From contig CAMAUE010000027.1 in assembly GCA_945861245.1 (NCBI GenBank), forward strand, positions 1 to 46,275: 46,275 bases of DNA, given 5' to 3'. The notes below the pieces were generated by a model. That model worked only from the letters and a program-made list of their open reading frames with translations. It was not told the DNA's origin and searched no databases. This stretch comes from Singulisphaera sp. GP187 (GTDB lineage Bacteria; Planctomycetota; Planctomycetia; Gemmatales; Gemmataceae). Positions 36,401 to 44,303 of this stretch are shown piece after piece. The translations under genes and the position numbers were made by a program. Numbering within the stretch: position 1 is the first letter of the stretch; every line of letters starts with the position of its first letter.

Positions 36401-36533
36401 CGCGGAGATCGAGTCGTTGACGAAGTCGTCGATTTCGCTCATGCCCGCCGATCTGCATCAGTCGATGTCGACACAGGAACTCACCGATGTCGTCGAGTAC
36501 CTGCTGACGTTGCGTGAAGCACGGAAGAAGTAG
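33474..36533 (+). CDS. PVC-type secreted dehydrogenase with HEAT repeats and C-terminal heme domain
   Basis: 1019 residues with a signal peptide (FLLPALALALLAIFSINTIAQ). Residues about 45-430 form a beta-propeller of the Planctomycetes-Verrucomicrobia 'membrane-bound dehydrogenase' type (NPVNLDIDHRGRVWICDIVN, DTDGDGVADK, FGPDGRLYWNFGN, APDGSIFVTDWYDPGVGGH). A helical HEAT-like region follows (about 440-880), then the heme-binding C-terminus with CAKCHQ (Cys893, Cys896, His897), VGPDLSEIG and SLMPADLHQSMS. Thought to be a periplasmic electron-transfer or sugar-oxidising protein, but no substrate is established. A GGAGG site precedes ATG 33474. Confidence 0.9.
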   Translation: MIRRFLLPALALALLAIFSINTIAQKKKAPPATSNDAVHDPAVAVKNLDVHPDLQASLFTSEPKITNPVNLDIDHRGRVWICDIVNYRGNNGKRKDGDRILILDDTDGDGVADKVTTFYQGRDIDSAMGVCVLGNKVIVSAPANIIVFTKDDNDKVINKEFLFTKTGNAQHDHSSHSFVFGPDGRLYWNFGNTGGAVHDKNGKPVVDLAGNVVNDKAKPYRQGMVFRCEMDGSNFEVLGHNFRNNYEVAVDSFGTLWQSDNDDDGNRGVRINFVMEYGNYGYVDEMTGAGWQKPRTNMEKEIPLKHWHLNDPGVVPNLLQTYQGSPTGICLYEGNLLPKTFQNQMIHCDAGPSIVRAYPVTTDGAGYKASIVNILDGAKKNNWFRPADVCTAPDGSIFVTDWYDPGVGGHAQRDSDRGRVFRVAPPGVKYSVPKQSFNTIEGNMEALKSPNLATRYMAWTNLHKFGTWAEVQLLKLYDSKIPQERARALWLLGRIEGKGQHYVDKAIADKDADIRIVGIRLARQLKLDVIPVVRTLAADKDSAVLRECAIALRHSKSADAPLLWAQLANRHDGTDRWYLEALGIGADKNWNAFLEHYTQKGPTVSLLAKNTRDIAWRSRANVTPNLLATAILFPEVPTDELPRLFRAFDFQQDSDIKTEALVKLAFGIYADPARRKLITTEAISRLKNFDVKNPQYATALNKLLDQSLNTPMYVELVGKFNIVERYGSLLAIAQNQPSEQLGIDAMTLLLERNAKLALPGLTHKQINAALATVQAIGNSAHVNGNALLLPIIQDAKADLELRRQATRALARNQPGARDLINLFRTYQLARELHITAGSVLSASSAKDVREQAVKFFPQPTTKDKKPLPAISELVKSKGNATNGAIVFAKQGTCAKCHQVNGEFKNVGPDLSEIGKKLAREAMFESILYPSAGIAHSFETWVVETKKGTTASGLLVSSTPDETAIKDAESIVRTFKAAEIESLTKSSISLMPADLHQSMSTQELTDVVEYLLTLREARKK

Positions 36534-36538
36534 CGTGA

Positions 36539-36544
36539 TATAAT
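36539..36544 (+). promoter_or_regulatory. Possible -10 box TATAAT for the PemK module
   Basis: TATAAT 58 bases before ATG 36597, directly after the stop of the PVC protein. Confidence 0.35.
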
Positions 36545-36596
36545 GCAAGCCCAGGGTTGAGCGCCGCGAAACCCGGGGCCTACCGGAGGTTGAAAC

Positions 36597-36857
36597 ATGG
36601 TCGTCCGCAATCCGATTGACGAAATCACCGAAGCCCTGCACGCGCTGCCGACGGATAAATTGGCGTCGGTGAAGGACTTCGTCGATTTCCTGAAGTCGCA
36701 CGCCAATCCGCTCGCCGAGGTCGATGACAGCGATAAATGGACCGAGGAGGATATGCGGGATTTCCGGACAGCAAGCGCCCGTTATGGTGAAACGGTTGCG
36801 CCATGGGATGAGGTTGTCTCGCAATCCACAAGCCCAACGCAGGAGGCGAAACAATGA
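36597..36857 (+). CDS. Probable antitoxin paired with a PemK-like toxin
   Basis: 86 residues. LHALPTDKLASVKDFVDFLK resembles small DUF2281-type antitoxins. Its TGA stop overlaps the ATG of the next frame (ATGA at 36854-36857), the translational coupling typical of toxin-antitoxin operons. A GGAGG site precedes ATG 36597. Antitoxin role is inferred from the partner. Confidence 0.65.
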   Translation: MVVRNPIDEITEALHALPTDKLASVKDFVDFLKSHANPLAEVDDSDKWTEEDMRDFRTASARYGETVAPWDEVVSQSTSPTQEAKQ

Positions 36858-37188
36858 CGCCCGAACCTGGCACGATCGTCGCCTGCCTCTTCCAGGGCGT
36901 GCACACTGCCAAAACGCGCCCGGCCGTCATCGTTTCGACAATGGATTATCATGCGGCCGTCCCGATGTCATCTTGGCCCTGATAACAACGAAGCTATCGG
37001 CAGCAACGGCGATCACGGACTATGTCCTTCAAGACTGGAACTTGGCGGGGCTGCATCATCCGTCGGCATTTCGCGCATTCCTCGAAACACATCCGGCATC
37101 CGCCATCCAATTTGAGATCGGCAAACTCAGCGATCGCGATTGGCAGGAGGTCCAGGCGCGGTTGCGACTGGCGATTGCCGTTGTGTGA
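36854..37188 (+). pseudogene. PemK/MazF-like toxin with a frameshift
   Basis: From ATG 36854: MTPEPGTIVACLFQGVHTAK followed by TRPAVIVSTMDYHAAV, then an early stop. The remainder is in another frame: RPDVILALITTKLSAATAIT, then DYVLQDWNLAGLHHPSAFRA and KLSDRDWQEVQARL, ending at 37188. Joined, the two pieces make a complete PemK-type mRNA endoribonuclease. One missing base around 36954-36963, in a GGCCGTCCC stretch where GGCCCGTCCC is expected, accounts for it. Either a broken gene or a sequencing error. The loss would leave the antitoxin without a toxin. Confidence 0.8.
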
Positions 37189-37195
37189 TTTTTCG

Positions 37196-38134
37196 TCACG
37201 CTGTCCGCAGCATTTCCGCGAAGGCTTCCTCGGCGCCGGTCTTTTGCCAGGCTCGCCACCATGTCTCAAACTTGCGGCGTTGTGTGAGCAAGCGCTGCTC
37301 GTGAAAGCGTGAAAGCGCGTCGATGCCCGTCGTGCACGATTTCCAGTAGCGCCGTTCACGCCCAGCCATCTGCCGGCGCAGATCGTCCAGCCATTTCCAG
37401 GCGGTCCAGCTGTCATTGGCCAGGCCCAGGATTTCTTGCATCTCGACGACGGCTGCATAGTGAACCTCGCGAAACTCCGGCGGGAAGCAGTTCGCCAACA
37501 GCTCCATGGCATAGCGAAGTTGCTTGCCCAGGATGCGAATCTGATGCAGCGCTTCGTATTCGTTCAGGTCGCCCTGGGTCGCGGCGTGCAGTTCACGCAA
37601 TAGCGTCGGCAGCATGGACTGGGCGAGCGAGCGCACCGTGCTGTCGCCGGGCTTTGCCTGGATGAGCGTATGCAGAACCTCGTCGATCCAGCCTGCGAAC
37701 GGGCCGGCTTCGTCGGCGTGAGCGGCGACAAGATGCTCCTGGGCAGCGAGTCGGCGGCTTTGAGCGACGCCGGCGAGGAAGATAAGCCCCGGGCGATGCG
37801 TGTTGGCAGCGCGCGACATTCGCCCTTCAATCATTTCGAGAAACACATCCCAATCGCGTGCCTCGCCGGCGGATCGGCGAATACGGCGCAGCGACTGGCG
37901 CGTTCGTTTATGCAGCCGAGCGGGAAGGCAGTCGGTAAAGATTCGTAGCGCCGCCGCCGCCCGCCGAGTGCTCACGCGCAACTGATGGACATGCTCGACA
38001 TCCTCCGCCGACTGGAACACCGCCGCCGGCAGTCGTTCGCGAACGATCGGCAGCCGACGTTCCAGCGCGATCCGGGCAGCCTCCACCAACGGCATCTCGG
38101 CTCGCAACTCCGCAATCCATTTGTCATCCGCCAT
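37196..38134 (-). CDS. CHAD domain protein
   Basis: 312 residues, all-helical. HQLRVSTRRAAAALRIF and HQIRILGKQLRYAMELL are the two conserved His/Arg-rich helices of the CHAD domain, which binds polyphosphate and localises to polyphosphate granules in bacteria. No adjacent CYTH domain or polyphosphate kinase gene. Convergent with the PemK remnant, 7 bases away. Confidence 0.9.
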   Translation of the reverse strand: MADDKWIAELRAEMPLVEAARIALERRLPIVRERLPAAVFQSAEDVEHVHQLRVSTRRAAAALRIFTDCLPARLHKRTRQSLRRIRRSAGEARDWDVFLEMIEGRMSRAANTHRPGLIFLAGVAQSRRLAAQEHLVAAHADEAGPFAGWIDEVLHTLIQAKPGDSTVRSLAQSMLPTLLRELHAATQGDLNEYEALHQIRILGKQLRYAMELLANCFPPEFREVHYAAVVEMQEILGLANDSWTAWKWLDDLRRQMAGRERRYWKSCTTGIDALSRFHEQRLLTQRRKFETWWRAWQKTGAEEAFAEMLRTA

Positions 38135-38338
38135 ATCGATCGTACTCCAAAGTTTTTTCCATCAGCTGCTCTTGGGGTGAGATTTGCGATTTGCGGAAAT
38201 CAACGACCAGGATAAACTACTGCCTCCACGCATTCCTGCAAGCAACGATCATGGCCCGTCGTTCGCCATAGGGTTGTACTTTCCTCGCCATGCTACTGGG
38301 GTTGTTTGATGGTACGACTCCTGACAAAGTTGAAACAA

Positions 38339-38423
38339 CCGACAAAAGTCGCTTTACGAGCCGGAAGCGTAAGCGACGGGCTGGAGAAATCCGTCGCTTA
38401 CGCTTCCGGCTCGTACTTTTGTC
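38339..38423. repeat. Palindromic repeat family G, perfect inner arms
   Basis: Perfect 25-base arms 38355-38379 and 38391-38415 with an 11-base loop. Outside them CCGACAAAAGT (38339-38349) pairs with ACTTTTGTCGG on the right, with six unpaired bases on the left. Confidence 0.95.
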
Positions 38424-38464
38424 GGGCGTGTCAAAGTTGACGCCACCGACAAAACTGGATTTCC

Positions 38465-38517
38465 GAGGCTGAAGTATAAGCGAGGCCAACTGAATGCCTC
38501 GCTTACGCTTCAGCCTC
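38465..38517. repeat. Family G-related inverted repeat
   Basis: Arms 38465-38486 and 38496-38517 match with one mismatch in 22. The sequence GAGGCTGAAG...TAAGCGAGGC is a variant of family G. Confidence 0.9.
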
Positions 38518-38892
38518 TGACGGAAATTTGACTCTCAAGAAACCAGACTTTTCGCCCGCGTGTCAAAGTTGCTCACAGAACGCGCCGGTTCGAGACTATC
38601 ACACGTTCATCACAATTTACGCCAATCCCGTAGAGGCGAGTGACCGGCTTTTTGAATTCCTTAAAGTAATGCTGCGTAAAGCCCCTCTCATCCCGCAAGA
38701 CGAGATTCTCATCGAACGAACAGTAGTTTTACTTGTGTAGATATCCGCCAAAACTGTTGCACCTTTGGTGAGTGAACATTTCACGAACCCCCGCTCTCCA
38801 CTAACATAATCCCAACGGACGAACTGCCGAGGCCTCATTGCTCGCATCCGTGTTCCGTCCGCAGCTTGTTTCCCTGGCATGGAGTCACTGTA

Positions 38893-40587
38893 ATGTCCGC
38901 GAATGAAACCACACCCACACCCACACCCGCTTCCAACTTCATCCTCCAGCTCATCGACGAGCACAACGCCAACGGCAAGTTCGCGGGCCGGGTCGCTACG
39001 CGGTTTCCGCCGGAGCCGAACGGCTACTTGCACATCGGGCATGCGAAGTCGATCTGCCTGAACTTCGGCATCGCCAAGAAGTACGGCGGCACGTGCAACC
39101 TGCGCTTTGACGACACCAACCCGTCGAAGGAAGAGCAAGAATACGTCGATTCGATCATGGACGATGTTCGCTGGGTGGGCTTTCAGTGGGATGGCCTATA
39201 CTACGCATCTGACTACTTCGAGCAGATTTATCAATGGGCCATCGTGCTCGTCAAAAAGGGCAAGGCGTTTGTCTGCGATCAGACGCCCGATCAGGTTCGC
39301 GAGACCCGGGGCACGCCGAACCGCGCCGGCGAGAACAGTCCGTTTCGTGATCGCTCCGTTGAAGAGAACCTCAAACTATTCGAGGGCATGAAGGCCGGCG
39401 AATTCGCCGACGGCTCACGCACGCTGCGAGCCAAGATCGACATGGGCCACGCCAACATCAACCTGCGCGATCCGATCCTGTATCGCATCCTGCGTGCCCA
39501 CCATCATCGCACGGGAGACAAATGGTGCATCTACCCGATGTACGACTGGGCCCATGGCCAATGCGATTCCATCGAGCAAATCACGCACTCGATCTGCACG
39601 CTCGAATTCGAGCACCATCGCCCGCTCTACGACTGGTTCATCAGGGAGCTCGGCATCTATGCGCCACAACAGATCGAATTCTCCCGGCTCAACCTCACGT
39701 ACACCGTCATGAGCAAGCGCAAGCTGTTGACGCTTGTTAAAGAAAAACACCTATCCGGTTGGGACGACCCGCGCATGCCGACGATCTCCGGGCTGCGGCG
39801 TCGCGGCTACACGCCCGAGGCGATTCGGGCGTTCTGCGAGCGCATCGGCGTGTCGAAGTACGAAGGCACGATCGAGATGGCCTGGCTGGAGGACGCCCTG
39901 CGCGCCGACCTGAACAAGAAAGCCGAGCGCCGCTTGGCGGTGTTGAGGCCGATCAAAGTGGTGATCGACAATTACCCCGAAGGCCAGGTCGAGGAACTCG
40001 ACGCCGTCAACAATCCCGAGGATCCCGCCGCCGGTATGCGCAAGGTGCCGTTCTCGCGCGTGCTTTACATCGAGCGCGACGACTTTCGCGAGGACGCTCC
40101 GAAGGGCTTCTTCCGCCTCGCGCCTGGTAAAGAAGTTCGGCTGCGATGGGCGTATTTCGTCAAGTGCAACGAAGTCGTCAAGGATGCTTCGGGCAACATC
40201 ACCGAGCTGCGCTGCACCTACGATCCCGCGACCAAAGGCGGCAACTCGCCCGATGGCCGCAAGGTGAAAGGCACGATCCACTGGGTCAGCGCCAAGCACG
40301 CGATCCCGTCAGAGGTTCGGCTCTACGATCACCTGTGCAAAGTCGCGTTCCCCGATGAAGTGCCCGAGGGCCAGGACTTCACCGTGAACCTGAACCCAAC
40401 CTCGCTGGAAGTCGTGACGGCGATGCTGGAACCGAGTTTGAAGGATGTCGCGATCGGCACAAAGGTGCAGTTCGAGCGGCTCGGCTACTTCAGCGTGGAC
40501 AAGGATTCGGCACCAGGCAAGCTGGTCTTCAACCGCGCGGTGACGCTGGCGGACACATGGGCCAAGATGGAGAAGAAGGGGAAGTGA
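38893..40587 (+). CDS. glnS: Glutaminyl-tRNA synthetase
   Basis: 564 residues from ATG 38893. Class I aminoacyl-tRNA synthetase charging tRNA-Gln. HIGH-type motif in [20 protein letters not shown]-type motif as VMSKRKL (about residues 279-285), and the GlnRS-type block [17 protein letters not shown]. The C-terminal beta-barrel anticodon-binding domains run from about 340. Length and motifs fit bacterial GlnRS rather than GluRS. Confidence 0.96.
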   Translation: MSANETTPTPTPASNFILQLIDEHNANGKFAGRVATRFPPEPNGYLHIGHAKSICLNFGIAKKYGGTCNLRFDDTNPSKEEQEYVDSIMDDVRWVGFQWDGLYYASDYFEQIYQWAIVLVKKGKAFVCDQTPDQVRETRGTPNRAGENSPFRDRSVEENLKLFEGMKAGEFADGSRTLRAKIDMGHANINLRDPILYRILRAHHHRTGDKWCIYPMYDWAHGQCDSIEQITHSICTLEFEHHRPLYDWFIRELGIYAPQQIEFSRLNLTYTVMSKRKLLTLVKEKHLSGWDDPRMPTISGLRRRGYTPEAIRAFCERIGVSKYEGTIEMAWLEDALRADLNKKAERRLAVLRPIKVVIDNYPEGQVEELDAVNNPEDPAAGMRKVPFSRVLYIERDDFREDAPKGFFRLAPGKEVRLRWAYFVKCNEVVKDASGNITELRCTYDPATKGGNSPDGRKVKGTIHWVSAKHAIPSEVRLYDHLCKVAFPDEVPEGQDFTVNLNPTSLEVVTAMLEPSLKDVAIGTKVQFERLGYFSVDKDSAPGKLVFNRAVTLADTWAKMEKKGK

Positions 40588-40687
40588 AACCCAAGCTCGT
40601 AGGTGAACGCAGCGAACCTCCGCGATCCAGCACGGCAGACGGCAACGACCTCGCTCCGATTTTGTTTCCCTTTCCAGCCCCATGCGT

Positions 40688-40693
40688 TACAAT
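40688..40693 (+). promoter_or_regulatory. Possible -10 box TACAAT before the Sel1 gene
   Basis: TACAAT followed by G, 62 bases before ATG 40750. Only a weak T-rich stretch (TTTGTTTCCC) at the -35 position. Confidence 0.35.
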
Positions 40694-40749
40694 GGCCTGT
40701 CGCTGCCAGCGAATAATATTGCGTCGTTCAGGGTTTGCGGAGTTCTTCC

Positions 40750-42525
40750 ATGTGGCTCTTCTTCCAATGCGTGTTCGAAGCGGTCGTGGACTTGGTACGC
40801 CGCTGCACCGCGGAGTGGTTTCGCAAGGCCGCCGAGCAAGGAGATGCAGACGCGCAGTTCAACTTGGGCGTCATGTTCGCCAATGGTCAGGGCGTGGCGA
40901 AGGACGATGCGGAAGCGGTGGCATGGTATCGCAAGGCCGCCGAGCAAGGACATGCAGCCGCGCAGTTCAACTTGGGCGTCATGTACGCCAATGGTCAGGG
41001 CGTGGCGAAGGACGACGCGCAAGCGGTGGAGTGGTATCGCAAGGCCACCGAGCAAGGACATGCAGACGAGCCGTTCAACTTGCAAGGACATGCAGGCGCG
41101 CAGTTCAACTTGGGCAACATGTACAACGATGGTTGGGGCGTGGCGAAGGACGACGCGCAAGCGGTGGAGTGGTTTCGCAAGGCCGCCGATCAAGGAGATG
41201 CAGACGCGCAGTTCAACTTGGGCAACATATACAACGATGGTTGGGGCGTGGCGAAGGACGACGCGCAAGCGGTGGCGTGGTGTCGCAAGGCCGCCGATCA
41301 AGGACATGCAGTCGCGCAGTTCAACTTGGGCGTCATGTACGCCAATGGTCAGGGCGTGGCGAAGGACGACGCGCAAGCGGTGGCGTGGTATCGCAAGGCC
41401 GCCGCGCAAGGATACGCAGCCGCGCAGTTCAACTTGGGCGTCATGTACGCCAATGGTCAGGGCGTGGCGAAGAACGACAAGATAGCGGTGGCGTGGTATC
41501 GCATGGCCGCCGAGCAAGGAGTTGCAGCCGCGCAGTTCAACTTGGGCAACATGTACAACGATGGTCGGGGCGTGGCGAAGGACGACGCGCAAGCGGTGGA
41601 GTGGTATCGCAAGGCCGCCGAGCAAGGAGTTGCAGGCGCGCAGTTCAACTTGGGCGTCATGTACAACGATGGTCCGGGCGTGGCGAAGGACGGCGCGCAA
41701 GCGGTGGAGTGGTATCGCAAGGCCGCCGAGCAAGGAAATGCAGCCGCGCAGTGCAACTTGGGCAACATGTACTACGTTGGTCTGGGCGTGGCGAAGGACG
41801 ACGCGCAAGCGGTGGAGTGGTATCGCAAGGCCGCCGATCAAGGACATGCAGACGCGCAGTTCAACTTGGGCCACATGTACGTGGCGAAGGACCACGCGCA
41901 AGCGGTGGCGTGGTATCGCAAGGCCGCCGATCAAGGACATGCAGGCGCGCAGTTCATCTTGGGCGTCACGTACTACGATGGTCCGGGCGTGGCGAAGGAC
42001 GACGCGCAAGCGGTGGAGTGGTATCGCGAGGCCGCCGATCAAGGAGATGCAGACGCGCAGTTCAACTTGGGCAACATGTACAACGTTGGTCTGGGCGTGG
42101 CGAAGGACGACGCGCAAGCGGTGGAGTGGTATCGCAAGGCCGCCGAGCAAGGACATGCAGACGCGCAGTTCAACTTGGGCGTCATGTACTACGATGGTCA
42201 GGGCGTGGCGAAGGACGACGCGCAAGCGGTGGAGTGGTTTCGCAAGGTCGCCGATCAAGAACATGCAGACGAGCCGTTCGACTTGAGCGTCATGTACGCC
42301 AATGATCAGGGCGTGGCGAAGGACGACGCGCAAGCGGTGGAGTGGTATCGCAAGGCCGCCGAGCAAGGACATGCAGGCGCGCAGTTCAACTTGGGCGAGA
42401 TGTATGAAAACGGCAAAGGCGTGGATGAAGATACAACGAGCGCGATTCATTGGTATCAAAAGGCTGCGGAGCAAGGCAACGAAAACGCGATCAAGGCGAT
42501 AAAGAGGCTCGGAACGAAGGCGTGA
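40750..42525 (+). CDS. Sel1-repeat protein with nearly identical repeats
   Basis: 591 residues from ATG 40750 (TTG 40735 also in frame). After a short N-terminal hydrophobic stretch it consists almost entirely of about 15 Sel1-like repeats of 36 residues (AWYRKAAEQGHADAQFNLGV, then MYANGQGVAKDDAQAV) with a few substitutions, then a C-terminal repeat with more typical divergence (YENGKGVDEDTTSAI). Sel1 repeats form superhelical protein-binding scaffolds. One repeat is cut short at EPFNLQGHAGAQFNL (about 41067-41110) and another lacks the central part (GHMYVAKDHAQAV near 41872-41905), signs of recombination between units. Partner unknown. Confidence 0.85.
   Translation: MWLFFQCVFEAVVDLVRRCTAEWFRKAAEQGDADAQFNLGVMFANGQGVAKDDAEAVAWYRKAAEQGHAAAQFNLGVMYANGQGVAKDDAQAVEWYRKATEQGHADEPFNLQGHAGAQFNLGNMYNDGWGVAKDDAQAVEWFRKAADQGDADAQFNLGNIYNDGWGVAKDDAQAVAWCRKAADQGHAVAQFNLGVMYANGQGVAKDDAQAVAWYRKAAAQGYAAAQFNLGVMYANGQGVAKNDKIAVAWYRMAAEQGVAAAQFNLGNMYNDGRGVAKDDAQAVEWYRKAAEQGVAGAQFNLGVMYNDGPGVAKDGAQAVEWYRKAAEQGNAAAQCNLGNMYYVGLGVAKDDAQAVEWYRKAADQGHADAQFNLGHMYVAKDHAQAVAWYRKAADQGHAGAQFILGVTYYDGPGVAKDDAQAVEWYREAADQGDADAQFNLGNMYNVGLGVAKDDAQAVEWYRKAAEQGHADAQFNLGVMYYDGQGVAKDDAQAVEWFRKVADQEHADEPFDLSVMYANDQGVAKDDAQAVEWYRKAAEQGHAGAQFNLGEMYENGKGVDEDTTSAIHWYQKAAEQGNENAIKAIKRLGTKA
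40810..42500 (+). repeat. 108-bp tandem repeat array coding Sel1 units
   Basis: Fifteen or so units of about 108 bases with very high identity; differences concentrate in the few bases that code the third residue after EQG/DQG and the NDGQG part. Two units have internal deletions. The array is open in several other frames and on the opposite strand, purely because the units are multiples of three with few stops. Confidence 0.9.
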
Positions 42526-42574
42526 TTCGAGGGGCGCCCTCTCCTGATGCGTCGCTGCCGAAACATGAATCTGG

Positions 42575-42580
42575 TACAAT
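42575..42580 (+). promoter_or_regulatory. Possible -10 box TACAAT before the Phd gene
   Basis: TACAAT followed by G, 45 bases before ATG 42620. Confidence 0.35.
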
Positions 42581-42619
42581 GCACACGCCCTGCTCGCCGC
42601 AAGAATCACGGAGTCTCCC

Positions 42620-42928
42620 ATGCAAGCCATCACGTTGAAAGAGGCCAAGCGGAACCTCCCGCGGCTCGTCGAACAGGTTCTGGCGGACGCGGAGGCGCGC
42701 ATCGTGGTCACGGACCAGGGCGGGCAGGTCGTGGTCATGCCCCTCGACGAATTCAACTCGTGGAAAGAGACGTTGTATCTCTTGTCCAGCCCAGCCAATG
42801 CGGCGCATCTACGGCGTTCGATTGCCGAGGCGGACTCAGGCAAGGCGAACATCGTTTGGTGGCTCTCCCTCATTATTGTGGAAGAAGCTCACGCAAAGGC
42901 GCAAAGGCGCAAAGGGAAATCAAGCTAA
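42620..42928 (+). CDS. Phd/YefM-like antitoxin with an altered C-terminus
   Basis: 102 residues. MQAITLKEAKRNLPRLVEQV is the DNA-binding N-terminus of Phd/YefM antitoxins; VVTDQGGQVVVMPLDEFNSW continues it. After about residue 75 the sequence stops resembling the family, and the last ~15 residues (EEAHAKAQRRKGKSS) are translated family J repeat. A YoeB toxin remnant follows at 43001. The repeat element appears to have disrupted the original end of the antitoxin and the start of the toxin. Confidence 0.75.
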   Translation: MQAITLKEAKRNLPRLVEQVLADAEARIVVTDQGGQVVVMPLDEFNSWKETLYLLSSPANAAHLRRSIAEADSGKANIVWWLSLIIVEEAHAKAQRRKGKSS

Positions 42929-42984
42929 GTACTTTCTCGCTCTATTCTTCTGTATTTCTTTGCGGCTTTGCGCCTTTGCGTGAG
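42888..42984. repeat. Repeat family J, inverted pair in the Phd/YoeB junction
   Basis: Left arm from 42888 (CTCACGCAAAGGCGCAAAGG...) and right arm to 42984 (...GCGCCTTTGCGTGAG), matching with few mismatches over about 30 bases. A single arm also occurs at 20631-20661. Confidence 0.9.
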
Positions 42985-43000
42985 GTGCATTTTTCCACAG

Positions 43001-43084
43001 CAATGGCGCAGAGCCCGTTTGGTTTACACGGTCAAGGCCGACGACGTGATTGTCATCGCATGCCGCCACCATTACGGCGATTAA
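43001..43084 (+). pseudogene. YoeB toxin C-terminal remnant
   Basis: The frame ending at TAA 43082-43084 reads QQWRRARLVYTVKADDVIVI then ACRHHYGD, the C-terminal pattern of YoeB-type mRNA endoribonucleases (RLVY...CR.HY). No start and no N-terminal half: family J sequence lies immediately upstream. Read with the Phd-like antitoxin, this was a YefM-YoeB module whose toxin has been lost. Confidence 0.75.
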
Positions 43085-43172
43085 CCGCGTCCCGTAGCGG
43101 CGGCGATCATGCCCCCAGTTCGCTCACCGCTTCCCAATCCTCTTCCGCCTTTCGCACCCACGTCGCTGTTTT

Positions 43173-44045
43173 TCACGCTCGCAGCCAACCTATCGCAATC
43201 ATCGAGAGGATGGCGATCGCCAGGGCGATGCGATAGAGGATGAAAACCAGCATCGAATGTTCGCGCAGGTATCGTAATAGCCAGGCGATTGCGAGGTAGC
43301 CGACGATGGCTGACACCACGCCGCCGACGAGCATGGCGATGGCTTGATCGGTCATGCGTTCTTGCATGGCCGGTTCGGCGCGGGCGGCTTTGAGCCAATC
43401 GTAGAGTTCCTTCATGCCGGCAGCGAGGACGCTCGGCAGCGACAAGAGGAACGAGAATCGCGCCGCCGTCGGCCTCGCAAGCCCCACAAACAGCCCGGCT
43501 GTGATGGTCGTGCCGGAGCGCGATCCGCCCGGCATGAGGGCGAGCGCCTGAAAGCAGCCGATGACGAAAGCGTCGAGGTAAGTGATTTCGTCGTGGCCGC
43601 GAAAGGTCTGCCGCCGGGCGGAGCGCCATTCGGAAATCGCCATCATCAATGAAAAGGTAATGGCGGCCCAAGCGATCGACTGCGGATCGTAGAACGTTTC
43701 CTTGAACCAGCGGTGAAAAAATAGCCCCACGACAACCACCGGCAACGTGCCGACGAGTATCTGCTTGGCCGTCCTGCCTTCCGGCGTCGCGCTCGTAAAC
43801 AGCCGACGCTCGGCGATGTCGCGAATAAACCCGCGCACTAGGCGAGCGACGTCGCCACGAAAATACCAGTATACCGCGACCAGTGTACCGAGCTGAATAA
43901 CGACGGTGAATGGATCGTCCTTGAGTTCCTGGCGTGATCGGCCCAGCAACTCCTGAACAACCAGCAGATGTGCGGTACTGCTGATTGGCAGGAACTCCGT
44001 CAGCCCCTGGATCACGCCAAGCAAAACGGCTTGCCAAAGCGGCAT
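43173..44045 (-). CDS. uppP: Undecaprenyl-diphosphatase
   Basis: 290 residues from ATG 44045 (the frame continues to 44084 with no support). It recycles undecaprenyl diphosphate to the monophosphate carrier used for peptidoglycan and other envelope polymers and confers bacitracin tolerance. Motifs: GVIQGLTEFLPISSTAHL near the N-terminus and PGGSRSGTTI in the middle; about eight hydrophobic helices. Divergent from the SDR gene. Its presence fits peptidoglycan synthesis in planctomycetes. Confidence 0.93.
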   Translation of the reverse strand: MPLWQAVLLGVIQGLTEFLPISSTAHLLVVQELLGRSRQELKDDPFTVVIQLGTLVAVYWYFRGDVARLVRGFIRDIAERRLFTSATPEGRTAKQILVGTLPVVVVGLFFHRWFKETFYDPQSIAWAAITFSLMMAISEWRSARRQTFRGHDEITYLDAFVIGCFQALALMPGGSRSGTTITAGLFVGLARPTAARFSFLLSLPSVLAAGMKELYDWLKAARAEPAMQERMTDQAIAMLVGGVVSAIVGYLAIAWLLRYLREHSMLVFILYRIALAIAILSMIAIGWLRA

Positions 44046-44250
44046 GTGAATCCTCGAATGTGTAACCCAGTAAGCGCGACGCACGATAGAGATCGTAGAA
44101 CACCGGAAGTCAATGGTCTCATACTACAGCGCAGTTTTCGTGGGGACAGGCTTGGCAGCCCGCCCGGAGCACCAACACGAGTGGAAAACTTGTCCCGACG
44201 ACTTATTATTGACGCCACCGACAACCATGAACGCGCCGAACGCTGCGCGA

Positions 44251-44256
44251 TACAAT
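44251..44256 (+). promoter_or_regulatory. Possible -10 box TACAAT before the SDR gene
   Basis: TACAAT followed by A, 53 bases before ATG 44304; weak -35 (TGAACG). Confidence 0.35.
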
Positions 44257-44303
44257 AGTGTTTAACGGCTAGATAAGAATTTTACAACGAACCACTAACT
44301 GAC

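Larger units (their letters stand above)
38135..38892. other. 758-base gap before glnS, filled by repeats
   Basis: Contains direct repeats of TGTCAAAGTTG type (near 38322, 38429 and 38561) alternating with two family G palindromes (38339-38423 and 38465-38517). Short frames here (for example 38528-38740) have no support. No T-box or other leader RNA was recognised before glnS. Confidence 0.6.

Noticed and set aside
38322..38580. CRISPR array or integron-like attC sites
   Set aside because: Only three diverged direct repeats with palindromes between; no cas genes, integrase or consistent spacing.
38528..38740. 70-codon frame before glnS
   Set aside because: No start signal, no family, and overlaps repeat sequence.
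38520..38892. T-box or other riboswitch before glnS
   Set aside because: No T-box core or specifier-like structure could be recognised; the region is dominated by repeats.
40557..42305. 582-codon frame on + overlapping the Sel1 gene and the end of glnS
   Set aside because: Arg/Gly/Ser-rich shadow of the repeat array in another frame, with no family similarity.
40687..42873. 728-codon open frame on the minus strand opposite the Sel1 gene
   Set aside because: It exists because the 108-base units lack stops in several frames; the + frame gives clean Sel1 repeats, the minus frame no recognisable protein.
44209..44224. 16-base match to 38437-38452 (TTGACGCCACCGACAA)
   Set aside because: Short and not accompanied by a palindrome at 44209; may be a remnant but too weak to call.
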